Shown here piece after piece: positions 22,721 through 28,895 of a DNA stretch of 28,968 bases (positions within the stretch are counted from its first letter, which is position 1; each line of letters opens with the position of its first letter). Position numbers and translations under genes: made by a program. Source of the stretch: DAOTXL01 sp034434895 (GTDB lineage Bacteria > Chloroflexota > Anaerolineae > JAAYZQ01); NCBI GenBank assembly GCA_034434895.1, contig DAOTYI010000160.1, positions 1 through 28,968 of the forward strand, written 5' to 3'. Under the pieces are notes generated by a model. The model was not told where the DNA came from. It worked only from the letters and a program-made list of their open reading frames with translations, and did no database searches.

Positions 22721-22930
22721 TCAGGCAACCATCAAGGTCTGAGTGCCGACAAACTCAGTTTCCAGAATTGGCTCGCCGTCCTCCAGCAACATCTCGATCA
22801 CTTCGTACAGGTTCTGACGCAGTTCATCCAGTGTTTCCGCTTGCGAGTGAGCCCCTGGAAAATTCGGCACGTAGCCGACGTACAAGTTCGTATCAGGGCA
22901 CTTTTCGACAACAGCCGTAAAAAACCTCAT
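22721..22930 (-). CDS. hicB: HicB-family antitoxin (pair 1)
   Basis: A 69-residue HicB-like antitoxin: RFFTAVVEKCPDTNLYVGYVPNFPGAHSQAET and DELRQNLYEVIEMLLEDGE, the partial RNase H-like fold that binds HicA. The start codon overlaps the hdrB1 stop by four bases (ATGA), so it is translated by coupling to hdrB1; longer in-frame sequence upstream is hdrB1 read in another frame. It stops without the DNA-binding domain usual in longer HicB proteins, as also seen in pair 2. Confidence 0.92.
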   Translation of the reverse strand: MRFFTAVVEKCPDTNLYVGYVPNFPGAHSQAETLDELRQNLYEVIEMLLEDGEPILETEFVGTQTLMVA

Positions 22931-23808
22931 CCTACCACCTCCACAAACCTGTCGAGCGCCGCCCCGGGATTGACATAGTGCCGCTCCCAGCCATAGTCCC
23001 CACTCTCCAGGCCCAACGCCAGCCCCATCAGTTGGCTGAAGTAGAACACCGGGATAGGCTGGTAGCTGGCGTGCAGCTTTTGCATCTCGGCCTGTTGTTT
23101 GTCCAGATTGAACTGGCACAGCGGGCAGTTGGTGACCACTGCCTCGGCGCCGGCTGTCTGCGCCGATTTCAGGATGGTATAGACCATCTGCCGGGTGACG
23201 CCTGCATCCTTGACCGCCAGGTAGGCGCCGCAGCACTCATTCTTGTGCGGGAAATCCACCGGCGTCGCGCCCAGGGCAGCCATCAGATCATCCAGGGTGT
23301 GAGGATGATCCGGATCGTCGTAGGCCACCTCCGCCGGGGGGCGGAGCACCATGCAGCCGTAGTAGCAGGCCACCTTCAGGCCGGTGAGCGGCCTCTGCAC
23401 CTTTTCCCGCACCGCCTCAAACCCCACCTGGTCGCGCAGCAGGTGCAGGATGTCTTTGACCTCTACTTCGCCGCTGTACTCGGCCTCGATGAAGGCTTCG
23501 ATCCGCTCCCGTTCGTCGGGATGGTGACGGATAAAATGATTGGTGCGCCGGAGCACATTGTAGCAGGTGGTACAGGCCGTGGTCAGCAGGGGGCCGTTGC
23601 CTGCCTCCCGCGCCGCGACCAGCACGTGGGCCGGGGCGGCCAGCTCCAGCATGTTGTCCACAATGAGCGGAAAGGTCGCGCCGCAGCAGTTCCACTCCGG
23701 CAGCTCGACCAGTTCCAGCCCGACCGCCGCCATCGAGGCCCGCACGGCGTTGTCAAAGCCTTTGCCGGTTGTATTGAGCGTGCATCCGGGGAAATAGGAT
23801 ACTTTCAT
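22927..23808 (-). CDS. hdrB: Heterodisulfide reductase subunit B, HdrB1
   Basis: A 293-residue two-domain CCG protein. Cluster residues are Cys9, Cys41-Cys42-Gly, Cys79/Cys82 and Cys151, Cys192-Cys193-Gly, Cys228/Cys231, the same pattern as HdrB2. The two HdrB proteins share motifs such as YPGCTL or FPGCTL, CCGA and YYGC but differ widely elsewhere, so the hdr sets diverged long ago and may meet different substrates. The ATG follows a heptad-rich 50-base gap after hdrC1, with GGAGA upstream. The stop overlaps the hicB start by ATGA. Confidence 0.93.
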   Translation of the reverse strand: MKVSYFPGCTLNTTGKGFDNAVRASMAAVGLELVELPEWNCCGATFPLIVDNMLELAAPAHVLVAAREAGNGPLLTTACTTCYNVLRRTNHFIRHHPDERERIEAFIEAEYSGEVEVKDILHLLRDQVGFEAVREKVQRPLTGLKVACYYGCMVLRPPAEVAYDDPDHPHTLDDLMAALGATPVDFPHKNECCGAYLAVKDAGVTRQMVYTILKSAQTAGAEAVVTNCPLCQFNLDKQQAEMQKLHASYQPIPVFYFSQLMGLALGLESGDYGWERHYVNPGAALDRFVEVVG

Positions 23809-23828
23809 CTAACTGGCTTCTCCTGCCG

Positions 23829-23862
23829 GTACCAGGTCCCTGATTCCCTGATACCTGACTCA
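23829..23862. repeat. Degenerate heptanucleotide repeat between hdrC1 and hdrB1
   Basis: On the minus strand degenerate copies of the ATCAGGT heptad (GTCAGGT, ATCAGGG, AATCAGGG) end in ACCTGGTACC. It is the same unit and tail as at 10153-10187, in opposite orientation, and it includes the hdrC1 stop codon. Confidence 0.65.
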
Positions 23863-24267
23863 CACGGTATATTTGCGCAGTCCACCGATAAACGCCTGTT
23901 GCGGCCACTCCATCAGCTCTTCCGCCGGCAGGGCGTCGTAATTGAGGTGGCTGCCCTGTTCAAACATCACGATCTCGCGCAATGCCTCCATGATGCGGCT
24001 CAGGTCCACCCCTTTGGGGCAGCGCGTGTAGCAGGTCTGGCAGGCGGCACACAGCCAGATGGTCTTGCTCTCGGTCAGGCGTTCCACCAGGCCCAACTGG
24101 GCGTAGCGGATCACCTGGCTGGGCAGCATGTCCATGGCAAAGGCCACCGGACAACCGGCGGCGCACTTGCCGCACTGGTAGCAGGCCATCAGGTCCTGGC
24201 CGCTGTATTCCTCGACACGGCGCACCAGTTCGTTGTGCACCGATTCAGCCGACAGTCGGACTCTCAT
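23860..24267 (-). CDS. hdrC: Heterodisulfide reductase subunit C, HdrC1
   Basis: A 135-residue HdrC with two [4Fe-4S] motifs: Cys29/32/35/39 (CYQCGKCAAGCP) and Cys73/76/79/83 (CAACQTCYTRCP). The N-terminus SVHNELVRRVEEYSGQDLMACYQCGKC is typical of soluble HdrC. Its ATG overlaps the hepT stop by four bases (ATGA), so translation of the first hdr gene is coupled to a toxin gene. It is followed by hdrB1 across a repeat-filled gap, in the order hdrC1-hdrB1-(hicBA)-hdrA1. Confidence 0.93.
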   Translation of the reverse strand: MRVRLSAESVHNELVRRVEEYSGQDLMACYQCGKCAAGCPVAFAMDMLPSQVIRYAQLGLVERLTESKTIWLCAACQTCYTRCPKGVDLSRIMEALREIVMFEQGSHLNYDALPAEELMEWPQQAFIGGLRKYTV

Positions 24268-24707
24268 CCTTCCCTCTCTAACCGCGCCAGATAGTCTACA
24301 ACCGCCTGGACATACCGGGGAACCAGATCAAGCATCTGCCGGATGCTGGCGAAAACTATCGCATCATCCAATTTGTTATATTCGTGCACCAGCCGATTCC
24401 TCAGGCCGGCGCTGGGTGCTATCCGCATCGCAAATTCCCGGTCGAACAGACCGAGGCTCTGAGATGCCTCGATGAAGGACTGGAAATAATCGGCCGGCGC
24501 CGGAAAACCGGCAGCGACCAGCAGGTGGCTGTTGATGTCCACTGCGGCTTCAATCACCTCTTGCAACATCCGTTCCGCCCCCTTTTTGTAGAACGGTTGT
24601 CGCAAATAATCGCCAAACGAGATCGCAGACAGCCCACGAAGCAGCTCCAGATCTTCGTTGATCCGCGACAGTTTGCGGTAAACGACATCCAGTTCAACGC
24701 GGGTCAT
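24264..24707 (-). CDS. hepT: HepT-type HEPN RNase toxin (DUF86)
   Basis: A 147-residue HEPN toxin of the MntA/HepT system. The catalytic R-x4-H-x-Y motif is Arg103, His108, Tyr110 (RNRLVHEY), and the helical frame INEDLELLRGLS... ERMLQEVIEAAVDINSHLL is characteristic. I start it at the ATG at 24707 (MTRVELDVVYRKL); 42 upstream in-frame residues are the mntA region in another frame. It overlaps mntA by 14 bases and overlaps hdrC1 by ATGA. In characterised pairs MntA adenylylates the Tyr of this motif to silence the RNase. Confidence 0.92.
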   Translation of the reverse strand: MTRVELDVVYRKLSRINEDLELLRGLSAISFGDYLRQPFYKKGAERMLQEVIEAAVDINSHLLVAAGFPAPADYFQSFIEASQSLGLFDREFAMRIAPSAGLRNRLVHEYNKLDDAIVFASIRQMLDLVPRYVQAVVDYLARLEREG

Positions 24708-25098
24708 GGAGCAACCTCTGCAGAGACTGTCGCACATACAGGCGGTCAAGCCGCCGGAGATCGAAATGGTCATCCTGGTACAGTTTCCAGGCGAGGGTAT
24801 GAAAGAGGCGGAAGGTGCCCGGCCGGGCTTCATAGAGCGCCCGGCCGGTGCGGGCTGCCTCGTATTTGAGCAGGGGTGAAGCCCGACGCAGATCCACCAG
24901 GTCCAGGTTCCCCATGCCCAATGCCCGGCTCAGCTCCAGGTGCAGCGACAAAAACTCCTCCTCGCCGACCAACCCCTCCTGTTTCAGCACGCCGACATCC
25001 TGGTCGCTGTCGGGCCGGGCTGTGCCCCTGGCCTGGGAGCCGTACAAGACGACCAGACTCAGATCATATTTCTCACAAACCGCCGCCAACCCGTCCAC
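24694..25098 (-). CDS. mntA: MntA-type nucleotidyltransferase antitoxin
   Basis: A 134-residue minimal nucleotidyltransferase: VLYGSQARGTARPDSDQDVGVL gives Gly20-Ser21 and Asp32/Asp34, with a likely third acid in LDLVDL (Asp66 or Asp69). It starts at a GTG at 25098, with AATAGAGG upstream, 17 bases after the fumarase beta stop. It overlaps hepT by 14 bases. The order antitoxin-then-toxin differs from the two HEPN-then-MNT pairs in the window, so this is a separate lineage. Confidence 0.9.
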   Translation of the reverse strand: MDGLAAVCEKYDLSLVVLYGSQARGTARPDSDQDVGVLKQEGLVGEEEFLSLHLELSRALGMGNLDLVDLRRASPLLKYEAARTGRALYEARPGTFRLFHTLAWKLYQDDHFDLRRLDRLYVRQSLQRLLHDPR

Positions 25099-25115
25099 CC
25101 TCTATTCTCGACCCA

Positions 25116-25661
25116 CTACTCCCGGTTGTACCGCTTCACGCCCTCCTCATAGGCATCGCCGCCATAGATGTCGTTGACGACGATGGCCGGAAAATTCTCG
25201 ACCTCTAAGCGGCGCAGCGCCTCGGCACCCAGGTCGTCGTAGGCAACCACCTCTGCTTTTTTGATGCTCCTGGCGATGAGCGCCCCTGCGCCGCCGATGG
25301 CCGCCAGATAGACCGCTTTGTATTTCTGCATCGCCTGGCGCACCGGCTGCGAGCGGTTTCCCTTGCCGATCATCCCCTTCAGCCCCACCTCCATCAGGCG
25401 CGGCGCATACGGGTCCATCCGGCCACTGGTCGTCGGTCCGGCGGACCCGATCGGTTGGCCCGGTTTGGCCGGCGAAGGCCCCATGTAGTAGATGATCTGG
25501 CCCTGGGGGTCGAAAGGCAACGGCTGGCCGGCATCCAACGCCGCCACCAGCCGCTTGTGGGCCGCGTCGCGTCCGACATAGATGACGCCGCTGATCGTCA
25601 CCTTGTCGCCGGCGCGGAGTTGTTCGATGACCTCATCGGTCAAGGGCGTTGTCAGGTGCAT
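25116..25661 (-). CDS. Class I fumarate hydratase, beta (C-terminal) subunit
   Basis: Second subunit of two-part iron-sulfur fumarase, converting malate and fumarate. I start it at the ATG at 25661 (MHLTTPLTDEVIEQL, 181 residues), preceded by a strong AGGAGGAG; earlier in-frame sequence belongs to the nucleotidyltransferase region. The signature GPTTSGRMDPYAP at 75-87 and GLKGMIGKGNR are those of class I fumarase and L-tartrate dehydratase beta subunits. L-tartrate dehydratase is the alternative, but the fumarate-reductase-like genes nearby favour fumarase. Unusually, its alpha partner is not adjacent: a HEPN/MNT pair lies between them. Confidence 0.92.
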   Translation of the reverse strand: MHLTTPLTDEVIEQLRAGDKVTISGVIYVGRDAAHKRLVAALDAGQPLPFDPQGQIIYYMGPSPAKPGQPIGSAGPTTSGRMDPYAPRLMEVGLKGMIGKGNRSQPVRQAMQKYKAVYLAAIGGAGALIARSIKKAEVVAYDDLGAEALRRLEVENFPAIVVNDIYGGDAYEEGVKRYNRE

Positions 25662-26088
25662 GATCGGCTTCTCCTCCTGCTGGCGGTGAGCGGCGCACAT
25701 AGCCAAACCATTTCTTGATCAAACCATGACGGCGCAGATAGCGCCGGGCCCGTCGTCGCCAGGCCCCGATCTCTCCTACCAGAGGGTGTCCTTCCAGAAG
25801 CGCATCCAGGATCAATCCCCGGTGCAGGCAGGCCCACATCTCCTCTTCTGTAAACCCCAGGACATCCACCAGGGGCGGCTTGTCCTGCCACAGCAGATCG
25901 ATCCGTCGCCAATAATCCTCCGGCAAATTATCGGCCACGACCAGCAGGTCATAGTCGCTGGCCTGATGCGTATCCCTCCGGGCCTGAGAGCCAAAGAGGA
26001 TCACCGCTTTGGGCGCGAGTCGGCGCTCCAGGGAGGCTACATAGCTGACAATATCTGGCGGACAGCTTCCAGGATGCTTTGTGCCCAT
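25633..26088 (-). CDS. MNT-type nucleotidyltransferase, partner of the adjacent HEPN protein
   Basis: A 151-residue minimal nucleotidyltransferase with ILFGSQARRDTHQASDYDLLVV: Gly33-Ser34 and Asp45/Asp47. I choose the ATG at 26088; a TTG at 26097 in frame is also possible, and AGAGG lies just upstream. It overlaps the HEPN gene by about 52 bases and runs 29 bases into fumarase beta, beyond that gene's Shine-Dalgarno. It is longer at the C-terminus than its relative at 8666-9106, and the basic tail is weakly conserved. Probable antitoxin by analogy with MntA. Confidence 0.82.
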   Translation of the reverse strand: MGTKHPGSCPPDIVSYVASLERRLAPKAVILFGSQARRDTHQASDYDLLVVADNLPEDYWRRIDLLWQDKPPLVDVLGFTEEEMWACLHRGLILDALLEGHPLVGEIGAWRRRARRYLRRHGLIKKWFGYVRRSPPAGGEADHAPDNALDR

Positions 26089-26465
26089 TGCAGACAATCC
26101 TCTGCGTTTTGCCGGCCAAAGAACTCGGCCGGAATCCCAAAAGGCACCCCGTTGGGATAGCGAGTTGGGATATACATCCGATCCAGGTCCCGGGCCCGAT
26201 CCACCAGATGTTCCAGGTCGGTCACCGGCTGGACTCCAATCTGCCGATCGCCCTGGATCAAAATCATAATGCTATGGATGCGCTCGACATCCTCTCCATG
26301 GGCGGCATGGATCGCCTTAACTGCTTTTTCTGCCGCCTGTTGGGCCACAAAACATGACCAGTTGTAGTCTCCACTCTTGCACAGATTCGAAGCGGCCTGC
26401 CAGTCTCGCTCCGCCTGCCGGAACCAGCGCTCTGCCTCGGCCCGCCAGCGGTTCACCGCCCTCAC
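26037..26465 (-). CDS. HEPN-domain protein (probable toxin of a HEPN/MNT pair)
   Basis: A 142-residue HEPN protein: WFRQAERDWQAASNLCKSGDYNWSCFVAQQAAEKAVKAIHAAHG is the family hallmark. It starts at a GTG whose first bases overlap the fumarase alpha stop (GTGA), so it is coupled to fumarase alpha. The block RYPNGVPFGIPAEFF matches the HEPN protein at 9063-9452, showing a shared cassette type at both fumarate-handling enzymes. Toxin function is inferred from the neighbouring nucleotidyltransferase; the canonical R-x4-6-H is not obvious. Confidence 0.82.
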   Translation of the reverse strand: MRAVNRWRAEAERWFRQAERDWQAASNLCKSGDYNWSCFVAQQAAEKAVKAIHAAHGEDVERIHSIMILIQGDRQIGVQPVTDLEHLVDRARDLDRMYIPTRYPNGVPFGIPAEFFGRQNAEDCLQWAQSILEAVRQILSAM

Positions 26466-27307
26466 AACACCGCCTCCTTATGCCGCGCGGAGTGGCATTG
26501 GATGTTGACCGCCACCGGCATGCTGGCGATGTGGCAGGGAAAGGTCTCGGCGTGGACGGCCAGGGCGGTGGTCAGGCCGCCAAACCCTTGAGGGCCGATG
26601 CCCAGGCGGTTGACCCGCTCCAGGATGTCGGCCTCCAACGCCGCCACCTCCGGGTCGGGGCTGGGCTGGCCCACCGGACGCAACAGGGCATGTTTGGCCA
26701 GCCACATCGCCTTCTCCGCCGATCCGCCCACCCCCACGCCGACGATGATCGGCGGGCAGGGGTTGGCTCCCGCCTTGCGCACCGCCTCGACCACGAATCG
26801 GATCACCCCTTCCCGGCCGTCGGCCGGTTTGAGCATCGCCAGCTGGCTCATATTCTCACTGCCGCCCCCCTTGGGGGCAACCACGATCTTGAGTTCATCG
26901 CCGGGCACAATCGTGGTGTGGATGACCGGTGGGGTGTTGTCCTGGGTGTTGATCCGGGCCGAAAAGGGCTGTCGGACCATAGATTTGCGCAAATAGCCAT
27001 CCCGATAGCCCCGGCGCACCCCCTCGGCCACCGCCTCGTTCAGATCGCCGCCGACGATGTGGACCTCCTGCCCCAACTCCAGAAAAACGACCGCCACCCC
27101 ACAGTCCTGGCAGAGAGGCATCTGCTGCTGACGGGCGATCTCGGCGTTTTCGAGGATCTGATCCAGCACCTCACGGCCCACCGGTGAGATCTCCTGCTCA
27201 CGGTAGCGGCGCAGGGCTGCCACCACATCCTCGCCCAGGTAATAGTTGCTCTCGATGCACAACCGGGCGACCGTCTCTGTGATCCGGTTCGCCTGAATCT
27301 CTTTCAC
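26462..27307 (-). CDS. Class I fumarate hydratase, alpha (N-terminal) subunit
   Basis: Catalytic iron-sulfur subunit of fumarase. I start it at a GTG at 27307 (281 residues), with AAAAGGATG upstream and KEIQANRITETVARLCIE as the usual family start; a longer frame to 27352 has no family similarity. The three [4Fe-4S] ligands are Cys66 (PLCQDCG), Cys184 (NPCPPIIVGVGVGG) and Cys271 (QCHSARH); KGGGSENMSQLAML is also typical. It is the first gene of the long redox operon. L-tartrate dehydratase alpha is the alternative. Confidence 0.92.
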   Translation of the reverse strand: MKEIQANRITETVARLCIESNYYLGEDVVAALRRYREQEISPVGREVLDQILENAEIARQQQMPLCQDCGVAVVFLELGQEVHIVGGDLNEAVAEGVRRGYRDGYLRKSMVRQPFSARINTQDNTPPVIHTTIVPGDELKIVVAPKGGGSENMSQLAMLKPADGREGVIRFVVEAVRKAGANPCPPIIVGVGVGGSAEKAMWLAKHALLRPVGQPSPDPEVAALEADILERVNRLGIGPQGFGGLTTALAVHAETFPCHIASMPVAVNIQCHSARHKEAVL

Positions 27308-27396
27308 ATTCTCATCCTTTTCGAGCCTGTCTGAAAACCACCAGGGACACAAAGGACACCAGGGGCCCTATGCTTCGTCTTTCCGGCGGCCCATCG

Positions 27397-27418
27397 GCGC
27401 GGGTTGTGACCCGCGTCA
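27397..27418. repeat. Palindromic repeat related to the GGTCTGTGACC family
   Basis: GCGCGGGT-TGTGACCCGCG forms a short palindrome like the one recreated at the insertion-sequence target and the core at 2685-2705. The surrounding 27308-27476 stretch has no protein-like frame; besides this repeat it has an ACCACCAGGGACACAAAGGA tract (27339-27358) resembling the inside of the MITE-like element. Confidence 0.5.
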
Positions 27419-27476
27419 TACGGTCCGCACCGCGTGGGCGGATCGCGTCACAGTTGCAGGCGGTTACGCACAAATC

Positions 27477-27528
27477 AAAAAAGCACCTCCACGTACAGGT
27501 CTGTTGTCCAGGCGACGTGAGATGCTTT
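27477..27528 (-). terminator. Rho-independent terminator or attenuator upstream of fumarase alpha
   Basis: On the minus strand AAGCATCTCACGT pairs with ACGTGGAGGTGCTT over about 13 bases with one bulge, closed by a 20-base loop and followed by six T. It lies 170 bases before the fumarase alpha start and about 150 bases after metK. It may end metK transcripts, or act as the expression platform of a leader RNA started at 27611. Confidence 0.75.
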
Positions 27529-27605
27529 GAAGCGGCGCATGATGAAATTCCACAAGTTGCCGATCCCCGGCCAACATCGCCTCCTCGTCGAAGCTAACGG
27601 CAGGC

Positions 27606-27636
27606 ATTATACCACCGATCGGCCCGATCTGTCCAA
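27606..27636 (-). promoter_or_regulatory. Putative promoter upstream of the 27.5-kb terminator
   Basis: A perfect TATAAT (27611-27606, minus strand) lies 18-19 bases downstream of TTGGAC (27636-27631). Transcripts would start near 27599 and meet the terminator at 27477-27528 after about 120 bases, before fumarase alpha, suggesting a small RNA or an attenuated leader. Confidence 0.45.
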
Positions 27637-27638
27637 TC

Positions 27639-27675
27639 CTGGGGTGGGCAAAGGCACTGCCTTTGCCCACCCCAG
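27639..27675. terminator. Perfect 18-bp hairpin just after metK
   Basis: CTGGGGTGGGCAAAGGCA (27639-27656) and its exact reverse complement (27658-27675) lie two bases past the metK stop. No T-run follows on the minus strand, so it may protect the metK mRNA end instead of terminating by itself; the T-tailed stem 110 bases further on may do that. Confidence 0.6.
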
Positions 27676-27677
27676 AG

Positions 27678-28895
27678 CTACAGGCCCGCTTCCTGGCGGA
27701 GGATGGCTGCCTTGTCGGTGCGCTCCCAGGGGGCGTCAATATCATCGCGGCCAAAGTGGCCATAGGCGGCCGTGGCGCGGTAGATCGGACGGCGCAGGTC
27801 CAGTTCGCGGATGATGGCCGCCGGGCGAAAGTCGAAATGTTTCTGGATCAGCTCCAGGATCTTCTCGTCGGGCACTCTGGCTGTGCCAAAGGTCTCGATG
27901 GCCAGCGACAGGGGGCGGGCCACGCCGATGGCGTAGCTCACCTGAAGCTCAAGTCGGTCCGCCAGGCCGGCAGCGACAATATTTTTGGCCACATAGCGGG
28001 CATAATAAGCGCCTGAGCGGTCCACCTTGGTCGGGTCCTTGCCCGAAAAGCAGCCGCCGCCGTGACTGGCCATGCCGCCGTAGGTGTCCACCATGATCTT
28101 GCGCCCGGTTAACCCGGCATCGCCCGCCGGCCCACCGGTCACAAAGCGGCCGGTGGGATTGACATAGATCTTGGTGTTTTCGTCCAACATGCCGTTGGGG
28201 ATGACATATTTGATCACCCGGCGGATAATGTCATCGCGGATCTTGTCCTGAGGCACATCGGGCGAATGTTGGGCCGAGACAACGACCGTATCCACCCGCT
28301 TGGGTTTGCCATATTCGTACTCGACCGTCACCTGGCTTTTGCCATCGGGCCGCAGGTAGGGCAGCGTGCCATCCCGCCGCACATGGGCCAGGCGGCGGCA
28401 CAGCTTATGGGCCAGCATGATCGGCATCGGCATCAACTCCGGCGTCTCGGTGCAGGCAAAGCCGACCATCATGCCCTGGTCGCCGGCGCCGATGGCTTCG
28501 ATCTCGGCTTCGCTCATCTCCCCCCGCTTTGCCTCCAGGGCCTTGTCCACGCCCAAGGCGATGTCGGCACTCTGCTCTTTGATGGACACAAGCACCCCGC
28601 AGGTCTCGCCGTCGAACCCGAACTTGGCCCGGGTGTAGCCGATGTCCAGCACAATGTCGCGCACCAGACTGTTCAGGTCCACGTAGGTGGTGGTGGTGAT
28701 CTCGCCCATCACCAGCACCAGGCCGGTGGTGACGGCACATTCACAGGCCACGCGGGCGTCGGGGTCATCGGCGATGATGGCGTCCAGCACCGCATCCGAG
28801 ATCTGATCGCAGATTTTGTCCGGGTGCCCCTCGGTCACCGACTCGGACGTGAAATAGAACTTGGGTGAGGTCATGAATGTAGTAGTCATTGACAT
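27678..28895 (-). CDS. metK: S-adenosylmethionine synthetase
   Basis: Makes SAM from methionine and ATP in the cytosol. I start it at the ATG at 28895 (MSMTTTFMTSPKFYF, 405 residues), which has GGAGGGA nine bases upstream; an ATG at 28913 has none. The three family blocks are intact: GHPDKICDQISDA at 23-35 (ATP and metal binding), GAGDQGMMVGFA at about 137, and GGCFSGKDPTKVDRSGAYYARY near 285. Length is at the upper end of the usual 380-400. Only 73 bases upstream are visible and no SAM riboswitch fits in that space. It is probably its own unit, ahead of the redox operon. Confidence 0.97.
   Translation of the reverse strand: MSMTTTFMTSPKFYFTSESVTEGHPDKICDQISDAVLDAIIADDPDARVACECAVTTGLVLVMGEITTTTYVDLNSLVRDIVLDIGYTRAKFGFDGETCGVLVSIKEQSADIALGVDKALEAKRGEMSEAEIEAIGAGDQGMMVGFACTETPELMPMPIMLAHKLCRRLAHVRRDGTLPYLRPDGKSQVTVEYEYGKPKRVDTVVVSAQHSPDVPQDKIRDDIIRRVIKYVIPNGMLDENTKIYVNPTGRFVTGGPAGDAGLTGRKIMVDTYGGMASHGGGCFSGKDPTKVDRSGAYYARYVAKNIVAAGLADRLELQVSYAIGVARPLSLAIETFGTARVPDEKILELIQKHFDFRPAAIIRELDLRRPIYRATAAYGHFGRDDIDAPWERTDKAAILRQEAGL

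Noticed and set aside
27464..27577. 37-codon minus-strand frame with an AGGAGG before its ATG, upstream of the fumarase operon
   Set aside because: Only two bases separate AGGAGG from the ATG, the frame runs through the T-tailed terminator stem, and the peptide resembles nothing; a leader peptide is possible but unsupported.
27606..27660. SAM riboswitch linked to metK
   Set aside because: It lies downstream of metK, not in its leader, and the diagnostic aptamer sequence is absent; the 73 bases visible upstream of metK are too few for one.
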